From contig CM037830.1 of the NCBI GenBank assembly GCA_021234535.1, positions 37,510,937-37,574,936 of the forward strand: a stretch of 64,000 nt of DNA, read 5' to 3'. The stretch's first letter is position 1. Every line of letters begins with the position of its first letter. Source of the stretch: Stichopus chloronotus. Its lineage: Eukaryota > Echinodermata > Holothuroidea > Aspidochirotida > Stichopodidae. The position numbers were made by a program, and so were the translations under genes. Of this stretch, positions 40,201 to 52,217 are shown in pieces. The notes beneath the pieces were generated by a model. It saw only the letters and a program-made list of their open reading frames with translations. It was not told where the DNA came from and searched no databases.

Positions 40201-43200
40201 CGTACTTGGCATAGAAAATAAGTGTAATTGAATGCTAGAAATCTCTTCTCTTCTCCTTTTCAGTTTTCACGATGTATGTGAAGCCAGAAATTTACAACAG
40301 AATGAAGACACTACAAGAATAAAACAAAAACAGCAAAGGACTTTATGTTGATTAAACATGACGGTGAAGAGAGTGTTCTTTTCCTTATTAGTTTTTTTTC
40401 TCTTCATGTTGTGTATTTAAACTACGAGCTGGTTACATTTTCTTTAGAAATCATGATTTTGCATAAGTCGTTTAGAGGTATGAATTTCATTTGGCAAAAA
40501 CAGTGCAGAGGATGACGTCATACGGGCAAAATATGTTGAAGTATGTGGGTGTATGTCACTTATATCCTACAGTTCGTTCCACAAAGTTCAACGAAGATCC
40601 CTTTCCTGATTGTGAGAGACTTTTTCCATAAAATTTGTTCTCAGAGAATAGGTGATACGTAGTAAGCTCTCCTTCCATATAGTTTATCCATGGAGCTGTT
40701 ATTGAGATGGAAATGAAACGGTTTCAAGTAAGGCTTAGGTCGCCAAGTTCACACAGTAAGCTGTCTTTTGTAACGTTCTTCACATTAATCTGAGGCTTAT
40801 ACGGAATTAGAAAGTAAACACGTCGGCTACACTTGGTATTTGTTGTCGACTACACTTACAGTAGAACTGGAAGGTTTCCTACCCTGACACGGCGATGCCA
40901 GTTGTCATGGAAATATATAAATATTGGGCCCTTCGACGCTCTATGACGCGTATATGACAATATAACAAAAAGGGTGTAGGTCAAAGCATGAAAAAGAACC
41001 CATAACTGGCTATTTCAGGAAACTTCCGAAAAAAAATTCTCATCTAGTTGTCAAAAAATTAGACTTCTGCCTCTTCAGTTCAATTGAGCGAAATGTAGTC
41101 ATTTCTTTCAGTTAAACAGTCTTCGAATTTTGTAAAGTACATCTATTCTCAAAATGATGGCAAAGTAAACCTTCGTCTGAAAGCATTGTTCTGAGCTAGC
41201 TACTTGTTTAATGATTAGTTGGCTTAAATGATGTTGCTCCGTGAATGATATTGAACTATAACCGTCGAAGAAAGGAAAGCAATACCTTTGAGCCAACTAC
41301 ACAGCTCATCTTCAATCGATTTGCTGGGCCATAGAGTTTAGCAGAACTTAAATATTCTTTGTATCTCCATCTCAATACCAGCTCCATGGTGTAACTAAGG
41401 CAACTCACTCTGTTTAACGAAGCATTCCTGATGATCTCTCTTGAAAAATGTACGTATGCTCTTCACAGACTTCATCTACTTACACCTAGCTCAAGCAATA
41501 TTTAACTATGCTGAAAGTTTTTGTTACTTTAGTCTGCACCCTTAGAGTCAAACTGTTCGTCATTATCATTTCTGACAAAAATGTTGACACGTGAATCTTT
41601 GTCAGTAGCAAATTTTATTACATTAAAGAAATGCCAAATATTGCTTAAAATTGAGTCTAACGTTACCTAGTACGTGAATATTTTCTTAAAATTGAGATGT
41701 GTAGGCCTACTCCTCTCACAATCCTCTCACAGGCCAACCGTCACTCATTTGATGCTTTCATTCACTTATCCAAATACCATTGTATGCACTTTTTTTTATT
41801 ATGGTAACGATTATTAACAAAGATTACCCAGGTAAAATTCCAACATGGGCCTCCAACGGTGGCCGTGGCGTCACTTAAAAAAAAATCCAGTCAGTCGGAA
41901 TTTTAAACCTTAATGCCCACCATAAAGAGATTACCCTAGCCGCGTACGCCCCTAATCGGTATGCAATATATACGCTACCCTCTTCCATAATGAATTCCTT
42001 CCCATGAAGGTACTGGTATTGTCATTTTCTCGTGGGCCTAAATGATTACTTGAAGGCTTATTGAAAAACAACTTACATTGAATGATGCCACGACTTGTAA
42101 CTTACAAAACACCATGTCAATGAAAAACATAGACATAATAAAAGGCAGAAACTAGTCCTTAATTCGAAAGACAAAAGTCCAATGATCCTTGTGAAGAGAT
42201 GACAAAGAATCTTTAAATGATGGACAAAAGATTCGCGATTAGTTATACTTAAGATAACGGAAATCTAAAGTCCAAGTTTGAGGAGACATCATAGTAGGCT
42301 ACATACTTTCAAATCATTAGATTCTTGAGATCACAAATTAATAACACATCTTAATATTTCTAAGTGTTCTCAATATTTTTTCTCCTTAAAATTAGTTTCC
42401 TTAAAGGCTGTAATGCATCACCCCAGACAGTTTCCATTCTCCCAACCACCTACCTCTAGTCCCTCCCTCAGCCTGTCTTACATTCCTCCACATATGTAAT
42501 CAAAACAATGGATCCCTGTGTACGCTGTGTAATACGAGCTGCTCTGCATCTTTCGAATTTGCTGGCAATCTAAGAGTACTGTAACTTATAACCAGTTGAG
42601 AATTTTCCTTTCAGGGAGGTAAAAATATAGCTTAGGGTGATGCAATACAGCCTTTAAAGGTGATATTGCGTTTTAAATGCACCAACAAGTAAGTAATTAA
42701 AATCATTGTTAAACCATTCGGCCTCATAAATAAACAGCGACAATATCTCCTTAAAACTTTTACGTAAAACGGGTTATCGGAAGCGCAACATTTAAATTTT
42801 TGAAAGTCTGGGTGACTAGTTTATTCTTTGGCATCAAATAACTGACTTCCTGTCTGTAATAAAATTATTTCTGGATAAGGAGGCTACACTTCTGCCTTTA
42901 TTTTGAATAATTTATTATTCCGTGTCCCTAAATAATGATTCTATAAGTTATGATTTTTTTTCTCTCCAAACACCATATTTCCTTTTAAGGGCGTCACCGC
43001 ATTACTACATTGGATACCGTTTGTTCTTTAATTCTGCAACCAAGTGATCTTCTACGGGCTCTTCTTGTAACTTTTCAGTGCTAACGCTGTTCTGAGATCT
43101 TCCAATACTTTTCAGTGAACGAATTTTTCCCCAATTTTTTGAAAAACATGTACATCATCAATCTAAACTGTTTTTCTGTCACCCAAATGGTCTTATTTGA

Positions 43201-45285
43201 GCCTCAAAATTTTGAACAATAGTATCAGTAAACTCTTAAAACATTGGAAAATATTGATAATCTTTAAGCATTGAAAGATAGGCCTACTGTGCACTATTTT
43301 CAACAGTTGTGCTCCATTATTAACAAATCAATGATACATTTTTAAATATCATGAATGCCGTCATTTCACCTTAAATTTTTCATAGCTCAGACTATAATAG
43401 ACCTCTCTTGACAATGTTCTGACGTCACTGATATTTTTTAAGCCGGAAGGAAGGCTACGGAGGAAGAATATCATGAATCATTAATTTTAAAACCGTAATT
43501 ATACTCAACTCGGTAATTTAACAAAGACAGACAAAACGTTGATGCCTTAAAATACAGGTACGGTAGGTCATAAGTACCAGAACTGAACATAAGGCGCATC
43601 CGTATTTACTTCACAATAAAGTGTGACATGCATACCGGAATTAATCAAGGTCTATTGTATAAGTGAGATGGTGGAGAAAATATATGTGAATCCAGATGAA
43701 AAGTTTTGGCCAGGAATGAAGAAAACTGTATCTACCGGTACCATAAGATTATCTTTGACAGTACAATCAAATAAACGATGATGTCCATGTTTTACACAAG
43801 TGCTTCCCCTAAAATCTAGTTTCTGTGTCGCTTTGTTACCTGGTTACCTTAGCTACTGTAGTATTCAACCGTCTTAGCTACAATTTTATTTCGTTCATGA
43901 ATGTAGTCCTGTTTATTCGCGCAAGCTGGCAGGGCATGCGCATAGGCTATTAGGCATATCCCAGGACCAATCTCAGTCATACGTCCTTTTGCCATCCTAC
44001 TGAGAATTCGCAGACCCTCCTGGCCGGGGTTCGAAGCCTCTTACCCACGTAAAATTGCTTCCGGTAATCATAACAATTTCGGTACTACATTAGTAACCTT
44101 TTCATAGTTTCTTCATTTTAACTTTTTCATTTTTTTATTTCTTTTTAGAACGGCATCCCCACCCCACCCCCTTCCCCTTGCGCTCCAATTGTATACGCCA
44201 GTGCTCAGTATAACAATTCCATAATTTCTTCAAGTTTCAGGAAATACACAAAAAAAAAAATCAAGAATTTTTACCGTAGTTGAGAACTTCCGATAGGCCT
44301 AAAGTGCTTTAAGTTTTTGACAAATGAGCGATTTTGTCGGCTGAAAAAAAAATTAACAATTTTTTGAAAAAAATATAAACCTAATCGTAACTGCAGAATG
44401 CGCAGTCACAAAATGAGGGCTACAAGCTGGACCCTTCGGTTGCAGGATAGTGTTGTTCAAGAAGTTTCAATGCCTGTAAAAAGAGGCTGATTTCTTTCTA
44501 AATTATTTCACACCCAATTCAATAACTTTATTCGTCGGGTCAGTCGTACTAGATGTAAGTACTACATGCTGGCATTGGTGTTATTATGTTGGCTACGTAT
44601 AAATCCGAGAAAAAAAAATTTAATTTTCTGTACATGTAACCACATGAAGCAGTCCGTTACCTAACAGTAGCTGGTCTGCTGAAAAAAAATATGGAAAATG
44701 TGAAAAAAAAACGTAAAGTGCGGGGGAAAAAGGCCCATTTGTCTAAACCTGCATGTGTGCAGTTCTAAATCCGTGGCGCTACACCACTTTCCTTAAATTA
44801 AGAAAAAATGCGTTTGATACCGTCACGTTGTGATAAGTAGTTGAATGCTTTCTGCAGCCGTGTATCATCCATCTCTAAGTAAATCTAAGCACACTTTGCT
44901 CACGTAATTCTCTTGGACACAAATGAAAGTTCATGGACAGAAGTTACAACAAACTGGAAAACCGTGATATGGAAATTACGCCTCCCAACTTGGACATGGT
45001 TTTATGATAGGACTACATCACTCCGTGATACAGTCACCAACACACTCCTTCAACCAAATTACCAAATGAGAGCAATTGTGGAGTTGATTTTTCATAAATA
45101 TATATTAGTGTTCCTGTTCATAAATTCTTCAAACCATTTCTTTGTCCCACCTTTGAGCGATACCATTGCCCTCATTAGGCTCCCCCCATGGGTATACTTG
45201 GCAATGGATGATCTAATAATGCCCTCCTAAGAAGTCTTGAATGGGTCTACCACCAACTCAATGATCTACCAAAGAGTTGCTATTG
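37216..45285. other. Non-coding stretch with homopolymers
   Basis: No gene is supported here. It contains G runs near 37871 and 39513, C/A runs at 38071-38088, a C run at 38655, and an 18-bp palindrome at 38907. Short open frames lack any recognisable feature. Confidence 0.45.
38907..38924. repeat. Perfect 18-bp palindrome
   Basis: TGTCAATTTAAATTGACA reads the same on both strands. It lies about 125 bp left of two shorter inverted repeats (ACGTTAACGT and CTGATAATTTAAATCAG). Confidence 0.9.
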
Positions 45286-45330
45286 CCCTATAGCAGTGGC
45301 TCTTAACCTCTTTTGTCCCATAAGCAGCAA
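45286..45330 (+). mobile_element. hAT-type transposon terminal repeat (one end only)
   Basis: CAGTGGCTCTTAACCTC at 45294 closely resembles the common CAGTGGTTCTTAACC terminal inverted repeat of hAT DNA transposons. The eight bases just left of it (CCCTATAG) have TA in the middle, as expected of many hAT target duplications. I could not find the matching right end or a transposase, so this is probably a truncated or non-autonomous copy of unknown length extending to the right. Confidence 0.45.
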
Positions 45331-47021
45331 AGAGGACGCGGACAGACAATGACAAAGCAAGAACCTTTGTACCAATGTTCAGTACAGTCACTACAGTGCC
45401 ACATCATGGGAAGTAAACTTACATAGGTACAATAATAAAACAAAGACACTGGACAGTCATTCATGCGAGCATAATCTAGGATGATACACTCTACCAGTGC
45501 TACCACATCGCTCTCAAAACCCCGCTGAAAACAATAGAAAATAACAGACACTAACATGATGGTTTGTTTCCATTTCTCTTTCTATTGTGGCATTTCATTC
45601 AATTTCTGTCAAGTCCTTGACAAAACAATCTATGCAGATAACCACATAATAAACAAAACTTTATACGACATTAGGATGAATATGAACAAGAGCAGATTGA
45701 CATATCAACGAGACTCATCCTCATTGTGGACTGTCTACATTTACTGTTCCTATTGTATCATTGCCAACATTCATTTCCTTACAGATACTTGTACAAGAAA
45801 AGACCAGGGGAGGCAGGGCAGTTAGATCATAATAATATCATGCAAAACCTTGTAATTCAACAATCTTTTAGGTTCTTCTTTTTGAAACCAAAGTGAGGGA
45901 TGAAGCATAAAGTTACGCATTTTGGAACAAGCTGAGAGAGGCCCACTACTTGCTAGGACACAGTATTTCTAAAACAAAGTCAATATTTACCAAGTATACT
46001 TGAATCGTTTTTAACAAAGGTTTGATGCAGAATCACATGTGAGAAAAGATTAGCCAAACCAAGTTGCAAATTTACTAGTCTCAAGATGTTGTACAGAAAA
46101 AATGCCATAATGAAAACACCTGCAGGACCTAGTTGATTTGCAAGGTTCTTCCTTCGTTACTACATATTTTTAGCGTACTAAAATTTTCAAGAGAGATTTA
46201 AGAAAAGATCAGGTTCATATTATACTGATTTATCACACATAACTTCTTAGACCAGTTCACTCTATCTCTATGTCCACTAACTCTTGACACCATTAACTCT
46301 TTAGGTTGTTTTCCACTTACTTTCACATTTTGATTAATTGAAGCAGGTAGTGGAAGTGTTTGCACCAGGTCCAACATTTGGATCCGGGTACCTGAAATCC
46401 ATAGTCAGTCTAGGTACCCAAAATATACCTTCCCGCTAGGCTAAAAGTTTGTTGTGGAGTCATAACATAAATTTCACTTTGCCTGTTATTTATAACACCG
46501 GGTTATCTCACCTCGTACCTACAGCCATGACAGACAATGAAGTGTTCCTCATTGGGAGTGCATTCTGAAGTTTGTAATTCGTTCAATGGACGTAACTGAA
46601 ACCTTTGATCCAGGCAGCAATTTTAGAACCTGGTTGCACCATCATCAGTCTGCAGTGTGCAACCACTAGCAGAAAGGATTCACGATTGATAAGATATCAT
46701 CTGTTCAAGCTTGGTAAAAATTTACAACTTTGTTCCCTAGTTTACAAATTAGTGGTAAACACTGGCTGAAACCTTCTATTAAATCTATGCATTCCTTTTA
46801 TCTTCCATTTTTTGACACGTTAGCTGATCACTGCAAACATCTGTGGATTCTGTTCTCCAAGCCTTTTTTTCAGGTGCATACCAACAAATAGATGGCTGGA
46901 ACTTTTAAAAGAAAAAGAAGATGCCAAGTCCCACAAACACTTTTTGATGTTTTCTAAAACAGGTTTAAACTCTCCTTATTTCAATAATTGTTCTTTTTTT
47001 ACACTCTGTGGTACGCCAAGT
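45331..47021. other. Non-coding; probably includes NDUFB11 3' UTR at its right end
   Basis: The NDUFB11 stop lies at 47022, so the 3' UTR should extend leftward from there. I could not identify a confident poly(A) signal on the minus strand. Part of the left side may belong to the hAT fragment. Confidence 0.4.
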
Positions 47022-47160
47022 TCAATGTGATGACTCATCCTCCTCTGGCAAAATGATTTTATCCCTTGGAACGAAATCTGGATTGATTAACGGTTCCCCA
47101 GCTTCTCTCCGCTCTCGAAGAACTCTTTCTGCTTCTGCACGAGTCCACTTAATATTCTTG
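47022..47160 (-). CDS. NDUFB11: NDUFB11 exon 3 (C-terminal)
   Basis: Last coding exon of the complex I accessory subunit NDUFB11. It follows a 3' splice site (AATTGCAG) and starts with the third base of a split valine codon. It encodes 45 further residues: a W-T-R-A-E-A-E-R block followed by a charged tail ending ILPEEDESSH and TGA. Known NDUFB11 proteins have the same order after the membrane segment: a W-(S/T)-R-x-E-A-E-R block, a P-I/L stretch, then I-x-LPE(E)D near the end. This part is expected to lie on the intermembrane-space side of the inner membrane. The exon joins exon 2 in phase. Confidence 0.9.
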
Positions 47161-48699
47161 CTGCAATTACGATGAAGAAAGAACATTTATAAGTCAAAGA
47201 ATGTTCATAGGTAGAAAGATAAAAACAATGTTGTCAGCTGTAGTTTGTTTATTCCTTTTTTTTATGAGTAATATGAAAAAACGGTTGTGATATTGCACTC
47301 TGATCAGCTAAAGAGGTGGTGGTGGTTGAGGGGGGGGGGGGCAGAGGCATCAACTTTGAATCAGCTTGCCATTTGGAGAGTGAGTGCCAAATTCACAAGA
47401 ATTCAGGATTCTTGAATAGACAAACACTCGCATGTAAAGCTTTTCTAACAACTTAATATCAAAACTACTGAGATTATTAGAGTGAAACCACATGATGAAA
47501 AAGTAAGACTTCTTTGTCTAAGTTGATGCACAGAAACAATAACTTTTAATTCCCAGTAACGCCTAACTTAATTAGTGGTAATTAATCGGTTTATTGCATG
47601 GCTTTAATCAGCTGAGTCACAGGGCTACTGTGAGTTGAAATTTCAGGGACTGCAGTTAATTGTCCCATGGACAAGGGCAAGATGCTTAACTTGTATGTCT
47701 TTTTCTTTCTTTCTTTTTTTCAAGCTAAAGTTGTCCTCCCAAAACTTGTTTCCCTGATCTATACTACAGTAAGCTTCCACGAGTGTTGAACCTTCATTTG
47801 GTGTTGTACATTTGGTGCCTTATTGATATTTATACTGTTTATTATTATTTGTACATTGTTTGGAATATTACTTGAGCTTATGAGTAATAAATTTCTACTG
47901 TGTTCTCGACAGATTTTTCAAGAGGGGGATGCAGTCACACACTGACTGCACATGCAATCCCTACGCAATTGCCAGGGAACATATTTCAGGGAAGGGTGCA
48001 CCCTCACTCCCTCAGCTCCAGAAATGTTGATAATTTGAGATGCCAAATGGTGCCACTTAGAGACAATTTTTGCTCTTTTTCAAATGTTGGTATATATTGT
48101 CAACTTTTTTTGGTGGAACAGAGTTTTTCAAGAGGGAGGTCAGTTTTTTGTATGGGACGTTTTAGGGGAAGTGTGTTATTCATTAGGTTCACAGGGTCAC
48201 CCGTAAACCGTACTTGGAAGCATTGTCTTTAGCATACATCTACTAAATTTTAATGGTACTGGCCAATCACAAATTAGAAGAAGAGATTACTGTGCTGTAT
48301 GTTAGAGTAGTTGTGTGTCTTCTCTTTGCATAAGTTTAGTATTGTCTAACGATAAACTTACAGATAAGATGTAAAAAAACACAATGTAATCACGATTGCA
48401 ATCTTGATTACATTGCAATGTAATTACAATAAAATACTTTTTTTTGCTGTAATCATTATAGTAATCGTAAAATCTGAAGTAATCGCAATCGTCATCGATT
48501 AGATGTAATCGCCCTAAGAGTGAGCAATGCCGCAAATTGCTTAACACAAAGAGCAACACCCTAGGTTTTTTGGCTCTGTGTGGAGTAATATCTTCCAGCC
48601 AGAGGTCATTTTCATGAAAATGGCAGGTTGATTAACAAATCAGGAGTTACATGTCTACAGCTACATGCCATCATCTCAGAACTTCAAGAGAGTACTTAC
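47161..48699 (-). other. NDUFB11: NDUFB11 intron 2
   Basis: The intron is 1,539 bp, bounded on the minus strand by GTAAGT (donor, 48699-48694) and CAG (acceptor, ending 47161). It contains a G run near 47331 and the GTAATC-rich block at 48365-48520, and nothing else that I recognise. Confidence 0.85.
48365..48520. repeat. GTAATC/GATTAC-rich low-complexity block
   Basis: The hexamer GTAATC and its complement recur many times with variable spacing (for example GTAATCACGATTGCAATC), giving a locally self-complementary tract inside NDUFB11 intron 2. Confidence 0.7.
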
Positions 48700-48827
48700 A
48701 CATCTGGAAGGTAGTGAAAGTAGACTGGACCTAACACCATGACAATAGAAACACCAAAGAAAAAGATGATTCTCTTTGACCAGAGGTCTACAAAGTTGTC
48801 TTTGTCAAAGCCCCAGGTGAGGTAGTG
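48700..48827 (-). CDS. NDUFB11: NDUFB11 exon 2 (transmembrane segment)
   Basis: The exon is 128 bp, starting after CTCATCTCTAG and ending before GTAAGT; it encodes 42 residues plus two bases of the next codon. The peptide begins HYLTWGFDKDNFVDLWSKR and continues with one hydrophobic segment (IIFFFGVSIVMVLG) and YLPD. This is the diagnostic core of NDUFB11: a G-(Y/F)-D-K-D motif, W-x-x-R, an FFFGVSI membrane helix and YLPD. In the mitochondrial complex I structure the subunit spans the inner membrane once in the distal proton-pumping arm. No residue of this core looks damaged. Confidence 0.95.
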
Positions 48828-49177
48828 CTAGAGATGAGAACAAGGTAAGAGAATACAAATAAATAACATTTAATAGGGTAAATTTCTCCAGACTACCAGA
48901 ATCCTGAAAGTGACAAAAGTGCTAAGCAAAGTGAAAACTGTTGGTGCTTTACTGTTAAGTCACAAGCAAATGTGACACAATGCCATACAGCACCTCCACA
49001 ATATCAATCCCTGTGCTACAGTACATTATCAAGGCAGTACCTGATGACATTTTGCAATCAAACACTCAAGCCCACCCCTGATCAAATTTACCAACCAGCA
49101 ATTACTGGGCAGGCCTACGGCTATGAAAGAACCTGGTACAACCCTCACATTAGGACTAGGCAAAGCAGAATGATTTG

Positions 49178-49290
49178 ACCAACTTGCTTTTTTGACCAAC
49201 CTCCTAGGAAGCTGCTTTTTTTCATGTTTTGACCAATCTCCTTGGATGTTTTGACCAATCTTGATGGTCATTTTGACCAACCTCATTCAT
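49178..49290 (+). repeat. Short GACCAA(C/T)CT repeat
   Basis: TTTTGACCAA followed by TCTCC, CCTCC or CTTG recurs five times with a spacing of about 20-30 bases, inside NDUFB11 intron 1 and left of the retrotransposon. Confidence 0.75.
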
Positions 49291-50461
49291 GTTTTAGCAA
49301 GTTACAGAACATCAGCTTCTTCTTCATGTTTTTATGTCAATTTCAAAATAGCTAAGTAGGCAAAGCTGAACTTACTAAGTTACCAAACTAATTAGTGACA
49401 TGTGACTTAGGTCCTATATGTGGGCTCACACACTAAAGAGAGAATAGTCTTCATCAAAAAAAGATGACCAGTGTTACTGCAAAGTAATTAATGCTAAACT
49501 GATGTGCTAATTCCAGCAATCAATTCAACCACAGTCAAAACTAACTTCAAAATCATTCCCATTGCATGACTGTAATTATTTTCTTCATTTACTTTCAAAA
49601 GTTTGCTTAATACGATCAACCAAATATACTGGTCAAATCGTCCAAGTCTTTTAGCCTAATGGGCCACACACACAGAAGTCCCACAAGACCGCACATTGTA
49701 CAACGTGAACAAACAACAAGCAGCAAATGTCCCAAATAAGGCTGAATATTGTGTTCAACATTTGCTAAATCGGAATAAACTGAATTTACAGAAGAAAATT
49801 CACTTTTGTGCACTTCTGTTGCACAATATCCTACTGTATCTGAGGGCTGTGTGGTCAAGGGGGTGCTGTCCTGACCAGTGTCCAACTGGGACTTATAATA
49901 CATGGACTTCAACATGCCCAGATAGGAATCAAAAATGGTCACTAACGCCTCAGAAACTCATTACTAACAATTCAGGACTTGAGAGTGGACAGTCAGGACG
50001 AAATTAGACTCTTGGGACTTGCTTGAGAATTGACATAATTAGGGATACTTCATGGAGTGAAGTTGCTTCCGATGATGTTTTCAGAATTTCCATGGCCTCC
50101 CACCATACAGTGACAGCAATTTGCATTAAAGCATTGTATAGGCCTAGAAGGATCTTAACTCTATTATGACCAATACATGAATAAAAGTGTGGTTCACATG
50201 AAATTTAAAGTTTTAACAGCTAGAGCATCACATTTTAAAACCCACTGAATTTGTCACTCAAGTTTGTACTCAGAACTTTCTTCATCTCACTCCTCCCAGT
50301 GCATCCCAGCTATGACTATGAGTGTAACAAAACAAGGTGGTTGATATTCTGCGACAAGAGTGGCCTTCGTTCTCTGGGCACTTCGGTCTTGCAGGGCTGC
50401 AAACGGGCCAAACAGTTGTTCAAATTGGCAGTTGGCAGAATCGACTAGGAATCATCCAAGA

Positions 50462-50465
50462 CAAT
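50462..50465. repeat. Target-site duplication, left copy (CAAT)
   Basis: CAAT precedes the first base of the left LTR and is repeated directly after the right LTR at 60469-60472. A fifth base (A) could be counted because the LTR itself ends in A. Such 4-5 bp duplications are normal for Ty3/Gypsy integrases. Confidence 0.9.
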
Positions 50466-50896
50466 TGTAACAGAAATTCGGTGTTGCAAATAACAGAGTG
50501 ATTTATCCTCTTCCGTAGCTAATGTTGATTCCTTCTTTGCACAATTGTCGTTTCATGTTTTACCATGATTTTTTTTTGTAACGGGGTACCGCTCTTCTCC
50601 AAGGACCTTTTTTTTCAAAAACAAGACCCAGATATTGTTTCAGCTCTACGCACGTTTGTTTAACCTTTCCTTTATAGGCGCTTCTGCTACTGCGGAAGCT
50701 AGTCAGACGACCTTCTTTGGAGAAGGCAAAAACTTATTTTTAGAACCACGTGTTGAACGGGTTGGAAGTAAACAATGGTGATTGGTCAATGTTAGGTAGT
50801 AGCCCAAACTCCTTGCACGTATCTCTTTGTATTTTTTTTGAGTTGGGATGGTGGTTGGGCGTGGCCTAGAAACTGAAAAAGTAGAATTTTAGCCTG

Positions 50897-50906
50897 TGAT
50901 TGACAG
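50897..50906 (+). promoter_or_regulatory. PBX-MEIS-type composite site in the 5' LTR
   Basis: TGATTGACAG matches the well-known PBX/MEIS (TALE homeodomain) composite binding sequence exactly. The same site lies at 59204-59213 in the 3' LTR. A ten-base match can arise by chance; no function is shown. Confidence 0.35.
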
Positions 50907-51578
50907 GAAGGGGAAAATGAAGTTGTACAAAAACGAAATGTGCGAGAAAAGGTTGCGGAGAGTTCAAGATAGACAGGGCCAGTTACACGTGTAGACTTAG
51001 GAAATTCGTGCGTTATTGGGCGTCGTTATCTGTGACTTAACGTTAGTGTTTTTCCTTGGATTTGGAGAAATTTTGTGTACGGATTGTGCGGAGTAAAGTT
51101 GTGAGGTAAAGTCATTTTTCGTATTTCATAAAATCTCGTGTAATGAATCTATGTAGTTGAGAAGTAGAAATTCTACCGTCTTGTTTGCCTAAGAAACTGC
51201 TGTAACTGAAAACGCAAAGATTGTCGTAGAATTTTACAACGTTATGCATTGTAGCTAAAGCAATTTTAAGAAGAGCCGACTGATGACATCTAGTTAACTG
51301 TGAAAGATTAACATTTTTATTGCCGTAAGTCTTGAATGCAGGGTGCCGTAATTTTTAAGAAGTGTAACTCGCTGTGCATAAGACACTCGGAGCACAGATT
51401 TTCAATGTTGAGTAGGCCCAGTAACGACTGTAAGCTGTAACCCCGAACCTCTGCCGCCGAAAAAGAAATCCAAAAGATCACAGTACAGCCAGTAAAGGAA
51501 GAAGACCCCAATAATCGACGCCCCAGAACAGAACAGATTTCGCACTTGCGAGTACACCGCCAAGACACAGAAACAGAT

Positions 51579-51898
51579 CTCGCACGTTAGTGTGAGGATA
51601 CAGTTTGTCGCCAGAGTTGCGACTTTCACAGAGCTCGCACGTTGCGACAAGACGGCTCGCTGGCAGGGGTTGCGACCTTCACAGATCTCGCACGTTAGTG
51701 TGAGGATACAGCTTGACGCCAGGGTTGCGACTCTCACACAACTCGCACGTTGCGACAAGACGGCTCGCTCGCAGGGGTTGCGACTTTCACAGAACTCGTA
51801 CTTTGCGACAAGACGGCTCGCTCGCAGGGTTGCGACTTTCACAGAACTCGCACGTGCGACAAGATAGCTCGCTCGCAGGGGTTGCGACTTCGACAGGC
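51579..51898 (+). repeat. Six-unit tandem array inside the 5' LTR
   Basis: Six units of 55, 53, 55, 53, 52 and 52 bp each begin CTCG(C/T)AC and end near TTGCGACTTTCACAGA. Units 1 and 3 share a GTTAGTGTGAGGATACAG variant after the start; units 2, 4, 5 and 6 carry GCGACAAGAC(or T)GGCTCGCT-like sequence. The pattern shows that a two-unit block was duplicated before single units were added. An identical array occurs in the 3' LTR at 59886-60205. Such arrays in LTRs often act as enhancers, but that is inference here. Confidence 0.9.
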
Positions 51899-52163
51899 CT
51901 CGCACATTAAAGATAATAGGAAGGCCGTATTGATTGTATAGGGTACACACGACAGTACAGTTGTTATTATTACCATTCCTTCTTCTTATTCTCTGTTTTC
52001 TTTATTTTCGTTGTGGCTCAAAATGCAGTCATTTTAACTATGTTCGGACTGGAGAGAGGTTTTTTTTTTAACAAAGTTTTGTAGACCTGTAAAACAACTC
52101 TTTGGCTGTTTATTGAGACTCTGCATTCCTCTGGTCAGTTGAAAAGTCGGCCGACGTTACACG

Positions 52164-52181
52164 TGGTGGCAGCGGTGGGAT
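52164..52181 (+). promoter_or_regulatory. Primer-binding site complementary to tRNA-Leu
   Basis: Two bases after the LTR end, 18 bases beginning TGGTGGCAGCGGTGGG are complementary to a tRNA 3' end reading ...CCCACCGCTGCCACCA. This is the acceptor end, with added CCA, of animal tRNA-Leu (AAG/UAG type). The site would prime minus-strand cDNA synthesis. Confidence 0.85.
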
Positions 52182-52217
52182 CAAGACCAGTACCGAAAGA
52201 AGACAGAGACAAAAGGG

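Larger units (their letters stand above)
50466..52161 (+). repeat. 5' LTR, 1,696 bp
   Basis: It begins TGTAACAG and ends GACGTTACA. It contains promoter-like pieces: an inverted CCAAT box (ATTGG) near 50782, CACGTG E-boxes near 50746 and 50984, a GC-box-like GGGCGTGGCC near 50856, and a TGATTGACAG at 50897-50906. A six-unit tandem array lies at 51579-51898. I could not fix the U3/R/U5 borders because no single TATA box or poly(A) signal stands out. The minus-strand open frame at 51402-51950 is probably a by-product of the array. Confidence 0.97.

Noticed and set aside
51402..51950. 182-codon minus-strand frame in the LTR (repeated at 59709-60257)
   Set aside because: It runs through the tandem array, has a repetitive peptide and no domain. 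Its identity in both LTRs only reflects LTR duplication.
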